Positions 1-7,496 of a stretch of 64,000 nucleotides of DNA are shown one piece after another. The stretch spans positions 1-64,000 of the forward strand of contig JAJRWI010000069.1 in assembly GCA_024276825.1 (NCBI GenBank), written 5' to 3'. Under the pieces are notes generated by a model. That model ran no database searches. It had not been told where the DNA came from and saw nothing but the letters and a program-made list of their open reading frames with translations. The translations under genes and the position numbers were made by a program. The stretch comes from an archaeon (GTDB lineage: Archaea; Asgardarchaeota; Thorarchaeia; Thorarchaeales; Thorarchaeaceae). Positions within the stretch are counted from its first letter, which is position 1, and every line of letters starts with the position of its first letter.

Positions 1-284
1 CATCCATGGTTTATTGATGAGGGATCAATCAGGGTTATACTCAAGCGGGCCTTTCGCCCAAGGTAATAGAATAGGCGTATGAGTAGAATTCCCAAGATGA
101 TCTGAGATAAGAAAAGAAGAATAAGTCTTGCGAGAATGGGAGAAACATGGTCAACGAGGACAAAAAATGAGGAGATTAGAATGATTGAACTTAGAGCAAC
201 TAGAGATGCATTAAAATGAGTTGATGATGTGTTGAAATCGTCCAATACAATGATTTGATCTTCTGATGTGTTGACTGATCTCAT
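1..284 (-). CDS. membrane protein, C-terminus cut by the window edge
   Basis: An open frame runs from ATG at 284 off the left edge, giving at least 94 residues. The start is supported by AGGAGA at about 291-296 on the coding strand, seven bases upstream. The first 30 residues are polar (MRSVNTSEDQIIVLDDF...). Two hydrophobic stretches follow, at about residues 32-48 and 54-72, separated by a short polar turn (VDHVSP), and then a basic segment (YYLGRKARL). This suggests a cytosolic N-terminus and a helical hairpin. I do not recognise a family, and the missing C-terminus may hold the diagnostic domain. It could be co-directional with the swivelling-domain gene upstream of it. Confidence 0.6.
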   Translation of the reverse strand, partial: MRSVNTSEDQIIVLDDFNTSSTHFNASLVALSSIILISSFFVLVDHVSPILARLILLFLSQIILGILLIRLFYYLGRKARLSITLIDPSSINHG

Positions 285-343
285 TCATGGTCTCCTATAT
301 GCTTATGAGATAACGGTCGGTTTTATCATTTCTGCTTGATTGT

Positions 344-733
344 TCAGTCAATAAAGAATATTTCACCAAGATTCTCTGTTGCAGTAATTCGAATATGCAT
401 GTCATTTTCTAATACTCTAACTGCATCAGGCACCTTTACTATAGCGATTGCATTGCTTGAGTAGGCCACAGCAGCAAGTTCTCCGATCGATTCGCCAAAT
501 TCTGCAATCACTGCTGCACAATCTGAGAACAATTTGTTGTAGTCACCCGGATTATTATTGAAATGCTCTTCAAGTGATTTGGGCAGTACAGCAATGTCAT
601 CCGACTTCCATTCTCTGTTCAAAAACTCTGGTGATTCTATAATAACGACATGACCAGAGAATACTCCTGCTTCACCTACTGACTCGCCCCGCAAAATTGG
701 GAACAACTCTACCTCATCATGGGATTCAGTCAT
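344..733 (-). CDS. stand-alone PEP-utilizing-enzyme swivelling-domain-like protein
   Basis: This 129-residue protein resembles the mobile phosphohistidine (swivelling) domain of PEP synthase, PPDK and PTS enzyme I. The opening glycine-rich part (LRGESVGEAGVFSGHVVI), the middle (SDDIAVLP) and the end (IAIVKVPDAVRVLENDMHI, then an NLGEIFF strand) follow the order of that fold. In active enzymes a TSHAAI-like motif holds the phosphorylated histidine. The matching segment here reads SIGELAAVAYSS, so the histidine appears replaced by glutamate. The protein has no nucleotide-binding or TIM-barrel domain. I infer a binding or regulatory role rather than phosphotransfer. The family call rests on pattern similarity only. 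Confidence 0.55.
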   Translation of the reverse strand: MTESHDEVELFPILRGESVGEAGVFSGHVVIIESPEFLNREWKSDDIAVLPKSLEEHFNNNPGDYNKLFSDCAAVIAEFGESIGELAAVAYSSNAIAIVKVPDAVRVLENDMHIRITATENLGEIFFID

Positions 734-883
734 TGTTCACACATCCTCATCTTTCACTGTCATTACACAGAAGATATGACGCCATTACTTAAATCTGTTT
801 CAAAGCTAAGAAACCATTGATATTATTATCAATAATGTGGCCTTTGTGTCTTGATCGAGTTATTTGAAATGGAGCGAGTGAAT

Positions 884-1408
884 ATGGGAATTTACAGGTT
901 TGAGAGTCGAAGTCCAGAGATTGGAAGAAACACCTACATCAGCAACACGGCTTCGGTCATCGGAGATGTCGTTCTCGGGGAGGAGTGCTACGTCGCTCCA
1001 GGTGCCGTGGTAAAAGGGGACTATGGCACGATACGAATAGGTGATGGCTGCTCTGTTCAGGACAATGTTGTGATTCATGCCAGACCGGATGAAATAACAG
1101 CGATTGGAAGTGATGTGACCTTAGGACATGGATGCATTGTGCATAATGCGACCATCAAGGACAATGCGGTGATTGGGATGGGGGCAATTGTTTCTGATTA
1201 CGCAGTAATTGGTGAGTGGGCAATTATTGCAGAAGGCGCTGTTGTAAGGAACAACTTTGAAGTTCCTGAGAGAAAGATTGCTGCTGGAGTTCCAGCAAAA
1301 ATCATCGGTGATGTGAAAGATGAGCATATGAAACTCCTCCTTAGATACAAGCAGATCTATAGAGATTTGGCCAAGAGGTATAAGACAGGTCTTGTAAGAA
1401 TTGACTGA
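884..1408 (+). CDS. gamma-class carbonic anhydrase-like hexapeptide-repeat protein
   Basis: A left-handed beta-helix protein made of hexapeptide repeats (VIGDVV, CYVAPGAVV, VIGMGAIV, AIIAEGAVV), probably trimeric. The three zinc-binding histidines of gamma carbonic anhydrases are present: one in VVIHA and two in LGHGCIVH. The function is either reversible CO2 hydration or an unknown role shared by the YrdA/CaiE-type family; sequence alone does not settle this. ATG at 884 is preferred because GGAG lies nine bases upstream and the family usually begins just there; an in-frame TTG at 851 and ATG at 869 lack such a site. The C-terminal tail (LLRYKQIYRDLAKRY) is the usual closing helix. The gene converges on the ABC operon and a shared terminator region follows it. 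Confidence 0.85.
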   Translation: MGIYRFESRSPEIGRNTYISNTASVIGDVVLGEECYVAPGAVVKGDYGTIRIGDGCSVQDNVVIHARPDEITAIGSDVTLGHGCIVHNATIKDNAVIGMGAIVSDYAVIGEWAIIAEGAVVRNNFEVPERKIAAGVPAKIIGDVKDEHMKLLLRYKQIYRDLAKRYKTGLVRID

Positions 1409-1413
1409 TTTTC

Positions 1414-1445
1414 AAAAAAAAGCGGGAAGAGACCATGAAGTCTCT
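1414..1445 (-). terminator. intrinsic terminator of the minus-strand ABC operon
   Basis: AGAGAC (1428-1433) and GTCTCT (1440-1445) form a perfect six-base inverted repeat with a six-base loop. On the minus strand it is followed by an eight-T run (A8 at 1414-1421). It overlaps the stop codon of the permease gene, so it would end that transcript. Confidence 0.6.
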
Positions 1446-2197
1446 CAGATTTGTGTTATCATGCGATCCCTGTTGAACATCCTCAATGCTAGATAGGAAG
1501 TAATCAACAGCAAAAGGATTGAAATCATGAAAGTGAGAATGTTCGTAAACCAGATGACCTGGCCAAAAGGCATGCTGCTCCCAATAAACATTGTTGGCAC
1601 AAGCATGCTGAAGATATAAACAAGAACTGAAACACCTGAAACTTGATAGGCCTCATATACCCTGCTGACTCTACCACTAATTATTATCATTACAAATACT
1701 ACAACAAATATCATTGGAGGTCCACTGGCAAAAACCAGAAAAAGACCGGGCATATCAGGAATAAGCATCATTGGAAACCCAAAGGCAAAGAGAAGAATAT
1801 TTGATGCAATCTCAGTGATGAGAGTTCCAAAAACCAAGATAAGAATAGAGGGAATGAAAGCACTGAGTGATTTCCCCACGAGTAATTCCATGTCAGTAAG
1901 AGGAGTACACAACAATGGTTCCAAAGTGTTCTGTTCACGTTCTCCCACAAATGAATTTGCGCTGATCAGAGCAGCCGGAATTATTGCAAACATTGCAAGC
2001 ATGGAGCTGATATAGGGCAGGATGAATTCTATATAGCTACTTGCATTTGGATCGAGAATATATATCATGGGAACAGATAGAACTGAAAATAGTGGGCCCA
2101 TTGCACCCATTCCCAGCACTCCAAATTTAACATATTTGTAATTCATGGCCATCTTGATATCAGCTTTGGCCACCACCAACGACTTACTCAGATTCAT
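1445..2197 (-). CDS. ABC-2 type transporter permease
   Basis: A 250-residue integral membrane protein with about six hydrophobic helices. It carries the ABC-2 permease hallmark between the second and third helices: SANSFVGEREQNTLEPLLCTP, a short cytosolic segment typical of exporters that interact with the ATPase (compare ERExxTLxxLL). Its start overlaps the stop of the ATPase gene by one base, so the two are translated together and should form one exporter. The substrate is unknown; relatives move lipids, drugs, peptides or sodium. The terminator at 1414-1445 follows directly. Confidence 0.85.
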   Translation of the reverse strand: MNLSKSLVVAKADIKMAMNYKYVKFGVLGMGAMGPLFSVLSVPMIYILDPNASSYIEFILPYISSMLAMFAIIPAALISANSFVGEREQNTLEPLLCTPLTDMELLVGKSLSAFIPSILILVFGTLITEIASNILLFAFGFPMMLIPDMPGLFLVFASGPPMIFVVVFVMIIISGRVSRVYEAYQVSGVSVLVYIFSMLVPTMFIGSSMPFGQVIWFTNILTFMISILLLLITSYLALRMFNRDRMITQI

Positions 2198-3156
2198 TAT
2201 TGTTCCTCCTCCTTGATCACCTGAAGATAGAGATCTTCTAGAGTCATCTCTTCTTCAGCCAGTTCAATTATTGCAATATTCGCATTAAGCAATTTACGTA
2301 TCAACACAGAGTTGTTTGAAACAGGGTCCAGAATTGTAAGCATAAGTGAGTCAGACTCGATAGACACATCAAAAATAAAATCAAGACCTTCAGCAATGCT
2401 CTTAGCGGTCTCAATATTGTCAGCCACTCTTAATTTGAAAACCTGTTTGGACTGCAGTCTTCTTCGTAACTCATCAGTCCTGCCCGAGAGTAGAATCTTG
2501 CCTTCGTCGATTATTGCAATATAATCGCATAGTCGCTGAACTTCGGCAAGATTATGACTATTAATGAAGAATGTTTGACCATATTGCTTCGCCAGTTTAA
2601 GTATCAATTCTCTGACTCTTTTTGCAGCAATAGGATCAAGAGATGATGTCGGCTCATCCAATAAAAGAACAGAGGGATTATGCAAGAGTGCACGACACAA
2701 TGCAAGACGTTGTCGATTTCCAGTACTTAGCTCTCCTGCAGGATCATTCCTTCGTTCCCAGAGGTCCATGAATTTGAGAAGATCTTCAATCCGCTTTTTT
2801 GCCTCTTCTTCAGGCACATCATATAGTTTGGCAAAATACTCCAGATTCTCATAAGATGTGAGAGAGGGATAAAGAGTATGACTGCCCTCTTCAGGGAGAA
2901 CACCAGTGCATTCACGCACATTGACAGGTTCTTCGAGAATATCATGGCCAGCAACTGAAGCCGTTCCTGAATCGGGCCTAAGTAGTGTACATAAGAGCCT
3001 TAATGTTGTAGACTTACCTGCGCCGTTGGGACCAAGAAGGCCAAAGATAGAACCCGCAGGAACCTCCAGACTGACTTCATTGACTGCAACAATCTCGTCG
3101 AATCTCTTCACTAGATTATTTATAATGACTTCATTGTTTAGTTCCAATTTAACCAC
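2197..3156 (-). CDS. ABC transporter ATP-binding protein (exporter type)
   Basis: The ATPase subunit of the exporter formed with the next gene. Visible motifs are Walker A (GLLGPNGAGKST, about residue 40), a signature that reads LSTGNRQRLALCRAL instead of LSGGQ, Walker B with D-loop (SVLLLDEPTSSLDP) and an H-loop histidine (FINSHNLAEV). The 319 residues include a C-terminal extension of about 90 residues after the H-loop, as in DrrA/CcmA-like drug and polysaccharide exporters. The start is GTG at 3156, with AAAGGAT just upstream; TTG at 3147 is an alternative with better spacing. The serine-to-threonine and glycine changes in the signature are tolerated in this subfamily. Confidence 0.9.
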   Translation of the reverse strand: MVKLELNNEVIINNLVKRFDEIVAVNEVSLEVPAGSIFGLLGPNGAGKSTTLRLLCTLLRPDSGTASVAGHDILEEPVNVRECTGVLPEEGSHTLYPSLTSYENLEYFAKLYDVPEEEAKKRIEDLLKFMDLWERRNDPAGELSTGNRQRLALCRALLHNPSVLLLDEPTSSLDPIAAKRVRELILKLAKQYGQTFFINSHNLAEVQRLCDYIAIIDEGKILLSGRTDELRRRLQSKQVFKLRVADNIETAKSIAEGLDFIFDVSIESDSLMLTILDPVSNNSVLIRKLLNANIAIIELAEEEMTLEDLYLQVIKEEEQ

Positions 3157-3236
3157 ATCCTTTTGAAAAATGTGCGTTCAATAATGGATATGGATTGGGA
3201 TTGGTGGATGAATATGAATATGACTAATTCAGTAAT

Positions 3237-3488
3237 CTAAACAGAAATCATCTTTTCAACAACAGCAGTTGAAGTCTGTTTGATTCCGGGTATCTTATGA
3301 ATTCTGTTTACAGTCACCTCATAGAGTTCTTCAAGGTTATTTACTTCAAGGAGCATTACAATATCGTATCCTCCTGTGGTCACCGCAATCCGTGTTGCCT
3401 CGTGAATCTCTCTCAACTGAGCCAAGACAGCATCAGTATGTCCCAAGACAATATTCATCAAGACATATGCTTGAACCGTTTCTTTCAT
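3237..3488 (-). CDS. stand-alone Lrp/AsnC-type ligand-binding (RAM) domain protein
   Basis: About 83 residues forming only the ligand-binding half of an Lrp/AsnC regulator (alpha-beta sandwich, often binding amino acids and assembling into dimers or octamers). It shows the usual order: YVLMNIVLGH, then a helix, TTGGYDIVMLLEV, then a helix ending at PGIKQTST. There is no DNA-binding helix-turn-helix. ATG at 3488 follows GGTGAT by four bases and is the better start; an in-frame GTG at 3497 would overlap the upstream gene. It is translationally linked to the membrane protein upstream, which carries the same type of domain at its C-terminus, so the two may co-assemble. Confidence 0.8.
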   Translation of the reverse strand: MKETVQAYVLMNIVLGHTDAVLAQLREIHEATRIAVTTGGYDIVMLLEVNNLEELYEVTVNRIHKIPGIKQTSTAVVEKMISV

Positions 3489-3493
3489 GTTAA

Positions 3494-4753
3494 TCACCTA
3501 TAATCGCGAATCACAATCAGAGTCTGAATTTCTTCTATCTCAGGTATTTGTTGAATCTTCTTTAGTATCATCGATCGTTTCTTTGTAAGGCTTCTACTCT
3601 TTATACTTAGGATATAGTCGTGTTCACCTGCAACAGCTGCTGCTTTCTCAACGCCTTTGATATCAAACAATTGTGGAAGTATATCACCAGTCTGTGGTTT
3701 CACCTTAATGAATACAAGGGACCTAACATCAGCCGCCTGCAGAGAGATGACTCCAATCATAACTAAAATAACACCCATCACTCTCAGGACCCAGATGAAA
3801 GTGTTAGCTGAAATCTCACCAAATGCACCTGGCAAAAAGATGTTTCCAATAAGTGTGATTGGAATCCCCAACAGGACAGAGATTGAGGACAGAGCATTAA
3901 CCACGGACATTGACCCTCTTGCAAGAGCTCTTACATACATAACCAATGAGATGAAGATTGAGAGTGATGATGCAACCATCAATCCCAGCAACGGAGTGAA
4001 TGAAACAAGCATCAGTTCAATGGTGTTGTTGTTGATGAATGGAATCATGAATATAGTCATTGTGAGGTTGAGAAACAGTAGAGACCATACCCGCATATTT
4101 AGAGTATCGACATGAAGCCCCTTTTTGAGCTCATAACGCTTTGTCTTCTTCTGAAAATAAGTATAGAACGCAGATGCAATATTCATAGGACCTAAGACGA
4201 TGAGCAGGGCTCCAATGTCAAACCCACCAATTACAACTCCAACCAGAAGCACTCCAAAAAGGATTGACAAAATTGAATGTATCTCAACTATTGTCGGCGT
4301 GTCCTTTTCAGCAAGGAGGTCTCCAACGAGGAGGTAGATGATTACCAATTGTCCATAAGGCAGAACTGTTGATGCATCTGTGAAACCGACAAGGATGTAA
4401 TAGAAAAATGTGGAGAGCCCTGCAAAGAGCCCACTGATCATTAAGTAAACCATTGGTCTTTTTGGCAATAGGCCAATACGACCAAAATCAGGGTCTAGAG
4501 AGGCACCCAAGGCCACAGGTCGTCCCCGTTTTGAAACACGGATGCTAAGGAATGCTACAGCACAGATAGTTACAAGCAGACTGACCCATTGTGACATTAT
4601 TCCAAATGATATTGGATCAGACAGAACAGTGTTAATCGCAACAACATCAAAGGCGACAGAAAAGGCCCTAAATATACCAGACCCAATTGCCAAAATATAG
4701 AACAGCGCTGCTGCGGACTGTTTGGCAACTGGTCTCTGGGTGCGACTGCTCAT
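3494..4753 (-). CDS. DMT/EamA-like membrane protein fused to a C-terminal RAM domain
   Basis: The first about 335 residues contain around ten hydrophobic helices in an arrangement like drug/metabolite transporters (for example GLFAGLSTFFYYILVGFTDA and VVNALSSISVLLGIPITLIG). The last about 80 residues are soluble and match an Lrp/AsnC ligand-binding domain: LVFIKVKPQTGDILPQLFDI, AAAVAGEHDYILSIK, and a final PEIEEIQTLIVI strand. So a transporter-like channel carries its own cytosolic small-molecule sensor. The next gene is a free copy of the same domain. The start ATG follows GGAGGTC by five bases. The transporter fold is inferred from hydrophobicity and small-residue patterns; the RAM assignment is firmer. 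Confidence 0.75.
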   Translation of the reverse strand: MSSRTQRPVAKQSAAALFYILAIGSGIFRAFSVAFDVVAINTVLSDPISFGIMSQWVSLLVTICAVAFLSIRVSKRGRPVALGASLDPDFGRIGLLPKRPMVYLMISGLFAGLSTFFYYILVGFTDASTVLPYGQLVIIYLLVGDLLAEKDTPTIVEIHSILSILFGVLLVGVVIGGFDIGALLIVLGPMNIASAFYTYFQKKTKRYELKKGLHVDTLNMRVWSLLFLNLTMTIFMIPFINNNTIELMLVSFTPLLGLMVASSLSIFISLVMYVRALARGSMSVVNALSSISVLLGIPITLIGNIFLPGAFGEISANTFIWVLRVMGVILVMIGVISLQAADVRSLVFIKVKPQTGDILPQLFDIKGVEKAAAVAGEHDYILSIKSRSLTKKRSMILKKIQQIPEIEEIQTLIVIRDYR

Positions 4754-4805
4754 GACTAGACCTCCGAGCTAATGCAAATGAGAGGGCAGATGCTTAAGTC
4801 TATTA

Positions 4806-5921
4806 TCATTCAGAGTCTTCGGGTTCGGAGTCTTCTATGGGTGATTCAGAATCTGCAGATTCAGTCGCAACATCTTCGTTTTCGTCTTGCTCTACTTCGG
4901 CGTTTTCTTCAGACTCTTCTTCGGCAGTTTCTTCAGAAACAGTGGGTTCGGACTCTGTGGTATCGCTATCTTGAGTTTCTTCAGTAGACTGCTTCTTTTT
5001 CCGCTTCTTTGACTTCTTCTCACTACTGACCATTCTCTGGGCAAGAATGAACTCATCGAATGTCAGTCTCTTGCCAGCTTGAAGCTTCTCAATTGCGGCA
5101 TCAACTCGCTCTTGCTCATCGATCCTCTGCTTGGCCTTTTTCTCCATCCGTGCAGTATCGCGATGCTCAGACTCATACTTACGAATCTTCTTGTAAATCT
5201 CATCAATCTCTGTTCTCAAAGTCTTGAGACGTTCTTCACCCGCCTTGACCTTCTTTAGCCACTCGACAAAATTCTTGTGTGCGGTATCGGCAAGGCGTTT
5301 GTATTCTTCTAATTGAGGGCGAATTCGTACAACCTCTTGATGATGAATCTGCGATTGTTCTGAGAGCTCCAAAACTTGTTGATGAATCTCACCAGCCTCA
5401 TCCTTGAGCCTTCGTGCCATTCTTCGCAGTTCACTTATCCTGTCCTGTTTCTCTTTTTCTTGACCAATCTTGACAAGCTTGGCTTCTATCTTGGCAATCT
5501 CTTCAACAAGAGCCCGCTCATCTTCAGCAGTCAAGATCTCTGTCTGTTGACGCCATTCGAGCTCTTCAACACGACGCATCATCCGTCTTTGATCGGACGA
5601 TGGGCTTCCCACAATCTTGCCACGGAGTTCACGAATCTCATCATAGACAGCTTTCAACTGCTGATGTATTGCAGACCTTCTCTCCTTGGCGTCTCGGATC
5701 TGTGCATTAATCTTATCACGAGCCTCGCGTTCGGCCTTCACTGATTCAATCAGTGCACGGACCTCTTTGTTATGCTCATCACGTATTGTCTTATACTCAC
5801 GCATCTTGTCTCGATCGCGTCGCAACTGCTCGAGTTCTTCACGAGCTTGTGCTTTCAGTTCGCGTAATCGGGCACGAAGATACTCAATGTTTTCTGGTGT
5901 GGCTTCGACGGCTTCTGTCAA
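4806..5921 (-). CDS. long coiled-coil protein (COG1340-like) with acidic tail
   Basis: A 371-residue, highly charged protein. Residues about 10-275 are nearly continuous heptad-rich coiled coil with a short break (GKIVGSPSSDQRRMM). A compact motif follows (AIEKLQAGKRLTFDEFIL), which is typical of archaeal proteins annotated as uncharacterised coiled-coil COG1340. A lysine patch (KKSKKRKKKQ) and about 65 residues of almost pure Glu/Asp/Ser/Thr end the protein. Such proteins are conserved in archaea without a firm function; a link to chromosome or ribosome organisation is only a guess. It is cytosolic, with no signal peptide. It is transcribed alone, from the promoter and leader described at 5990-6042. 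Confidence 0.75.
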   Translation of the reverse strand: MTEAVEATPENIEYLRARLRELKAQAREELEQLRRDRDKMREYKTIRDEHNKEVRALIESVKAEREARDKINAQIRDAKERRSAIHQQLKAVYDEIRELRGKIVGSPSSDQRRMMRRVEELEWRQQTEILTAEDERALVEEIAKIEAKLVKIGQEKEKQDRISELRRMARRLKDEAGEIHQQVLELSEQSQIHHQEVVRIRPQLEEYKRLADTAHKNFVEWLKKVKAGEERLKTLRTEIDEIYKKIRKYESEHRDTARMEKKAKQRIDEQERVDAAIEKLQAGKRLTFDEFILAQRMVSSEKKSKKRKKKQSTEETQDSDTTESEPTVSEETAEEESEENAEVEQDENEDVATESADSESPIEDSEPEDSE

Positions 5922-5989
5922 AATCGGCTTACCTCAGAACAGGTTTTACTAGCCCTGCAGAACAGGACGGATTCCTATACTTATGTAAT

Positions 5990-6042
5990 GGTAGTCATTA
6001 AGACTACCTGTAATTTCTTCGCTTCGAAGCCTACTTTTAAGT
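5990..6042 (-). promoter_or_regulatory. promoter and 5' leader hairpin of the coiled-coil gene
   Basis: On the minus strand ACTTAAAAGTAG (6031-6042) is a plausible TATA box. A transcript starting about 25 bases downstream would begin close to a perfect hairpin, GGTAGTC-TTAAT-GACTACC (6008 to 5990), leaving a leader of about 90 bases before the ATG at 5921. Just beside the box is a ten-base palindrome, GCTTCGAAGC (6021-6030). The hairpin could be an RNA element or an operator. The rest of 5922-6126 holds no gene. Confidence 0.35.
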
Positions 6043-6126
6043 CTATTCATGGGACAGAATTCTACCAGATTTCAGTAATAAAATAATAATCAGAATGCCT
6101 GTGAGATAACTGGCGGTTTAATGCTC

Positions 6127-7026
6127 CTATTGACCAAGGATAATTCTTGCAATTTTCTCAGAAATATCGAACTCCGTGATTGTCTGAAGTCCACTCCAAC
6201 CAGGTGTGGCATTTACCTCAAGAACCCAAAGGTTTCCAGATAGATCAGGAATAATATCAACTCCTACAACCCGTCCCGAAACTGCCCGTGCCGCCCTAAT
6301 TGCGATGTCATCAATGAATGTGTCATTCTTTGCAGGAGTTGCACCAGCATGTATATTATAAAGAAATCCCTGGGTACTGATTCTTCGCATTGAAGCAATG
6401 ACATGTTCATCGACAACCAATGCTCTAATGTCATAGCCTGGACTCTGAACGTACTGCTGAACCAAATACGCCCCTTTGCCATATCGTAAATTATGATACT
6501 TGAGATATTCAAGACTATGAGCAATATCAAACTCATTGCTGATTAGTTTAACACCCTGGCCACCAAAGCCTGTCAATGGCTTGAGAACGCAAGGAGCATT
6601 CTTGGTTATGAATTCGGATGCTTCTTGTATCGATTCGGTAATGAGGGTTTCTGGAACATGCACGCCAGCTCTTGCAAGATGCTGCAGTGTGCTGCCCTTG
6701 TTTCGCATGATAATAATTGATTCAACAGGATTAATGATGGATACTCCGTGATTGGAAAGGGTTGAAAGAATTCCAATTCGATTATAATATGAGCCAAGAT
6801 CTTCAGCCCCCAAGTCTATTACAAATATCATATCAAAATCAAACAGATTCTGCGAATCTGAAAACAATTCAAGTGTACCATTCGAGATATGAGTATTGAT
6901 TAGCCAGGGGACAATTCGTATGGTACTAACACCCAACTTGGAAAAGGCCCGCTCAAGAAACCTCATTCTTTGAGAGTTGGGTTCCGATGAAAATAGACCA
7001 AGGCGGAAGGATTCAAAAGAACTCAT
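6127..7026 (-). CDS. RimK-family ATP-grasp ligase (alpha-L-glutamate ligase type)
   Basis: A 299-residue ATP-grasp enzyme that would join an amino acid, usually glutamate, to a carboxylate through an acyl-phosphate. The pre-ATP-grasp half covers about residues 1-105. Then come MRNKGSTLQHLARAGVHVPET, the ATP-binding CVLKPLTGFGGQGV loop, VQQYVQSPGYDIRALVV, and the metal-binding end GVDIIPDLSGNLWVLEVNATP. These are the standard RimK/LysX/MptN motifs. The substrate cannot be read from the sequence; candidates are a cofactor tail (F420 or a pterin), ribosomal protein S6-like tails, or LysW-type biosynthesis, but no lysW-like gene is nearby. Divergent from the gene at 7050. Confidence 0.85.
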   Translation of the reverse strand: MSSFESFRLGLFSSEPNSQRMRFLERAFSKLGVSTIRIVPWLINTHISNGTLELFSDSQNLFDFDMIFVIDLGAEDLGSYYNRIGILSTLSNHGVSIINPVESIIIMRNKGSTLQHLARAGVHVPETLITESIQEASEFITKNAPCVLKPLTGFGGQGVKLISNEFDIAHSLEYLKYHNLRYGKGAYLVQQYVQSPGYDIRALVVDEHVIASMRRISTQGFLYNIHAGATPAKNDTFIDDIAIRAARAVSGRVVGVDIIPDLSGNLWVLEVNATPGWSGLQTITEFDISEKIARIILGQ

Positions 7027-7049
7027 AGTTGTATCAATAGGGCTAGCAC

Positions 7050-7496
7050 ATGTTGACTTTTATCCCTAACGAACCTCTTTTAATGTTAAGAATGGGCTTG
7101 TACTTGAGTCAGATGTCGCTATTTTCAGATTCAGAATTTCAGCAGATCAAAGAGAGAGTATCAAAGACCTCAAAACACATCGTCATCACGTTCAGACACA
7201 AGCATGGACCTACTCAATTGCTAGAGTTATGGAGACAGCATTTGCAGAGCCTAGGGGTAAATGGGAAATGCATCAATTGGTGGTCGAGTTCCGGAACTCT
7301 TGGACTGATTGAGTGTGAAACCAGTAATGGTAGAATCATCTTCGGACAATGGGCACTTGGAGACCACAATGAGCTAATTGCAATCTTTGAGGTTGATGAT
7401 GATGAGATTGTGAATATCAAGGATGGCTTCGATGCAGGGAATGTTAGTTCTTTTGCGATGAGAGCGATTAGGATTGGAGAAACTGGTGAAGACTGA
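7050..7496 (+). CDS. conserved-looking hypothetical protein
   Basis: A soluble alpha/beta protein of up to 148 residues that I do not recognise. The best-ordered part is residues 30-148: a helix (SEFQQIKERVSKTSKHIVI), strands (IVITFRH, LGLIECETSNGRIIFGQWAL, ELIAIFEVDDDEIVNI) and a C-terminal helix (VSSFAMRAIRIGE). The reading frame opens at 7050, but in-frame ATGs at 7083, 7092 and 7113 are all possible. 7113 gives a protein beginning MSLFSDSEFQQIKE, which avoids the hydrophobic N-terminal run and is plausible. The gene is divergent from the RimK-type ligase and its stop touches the end of glmS. Confidence 0.65.
   Translation: MLTFIPNEPLLMLRMGLYLSQMSLFSDSEFQQIKERVSKTSKHIVITFRHKHGPTQLLELWRQHLQSLGVNGKCINWWSSSGTLGLIECETSNGRIIFGQWALGDHNELIAIFEVDDDEIVNIKDGFDAGNVSSFAMRAIRIGETGED

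Noticed and set aside
3657..4115. 152-residue + strand ORF opposite the DMT-RAM gene
   Set aside because: Antisense shadow; no ribosome site and no domain pattern.
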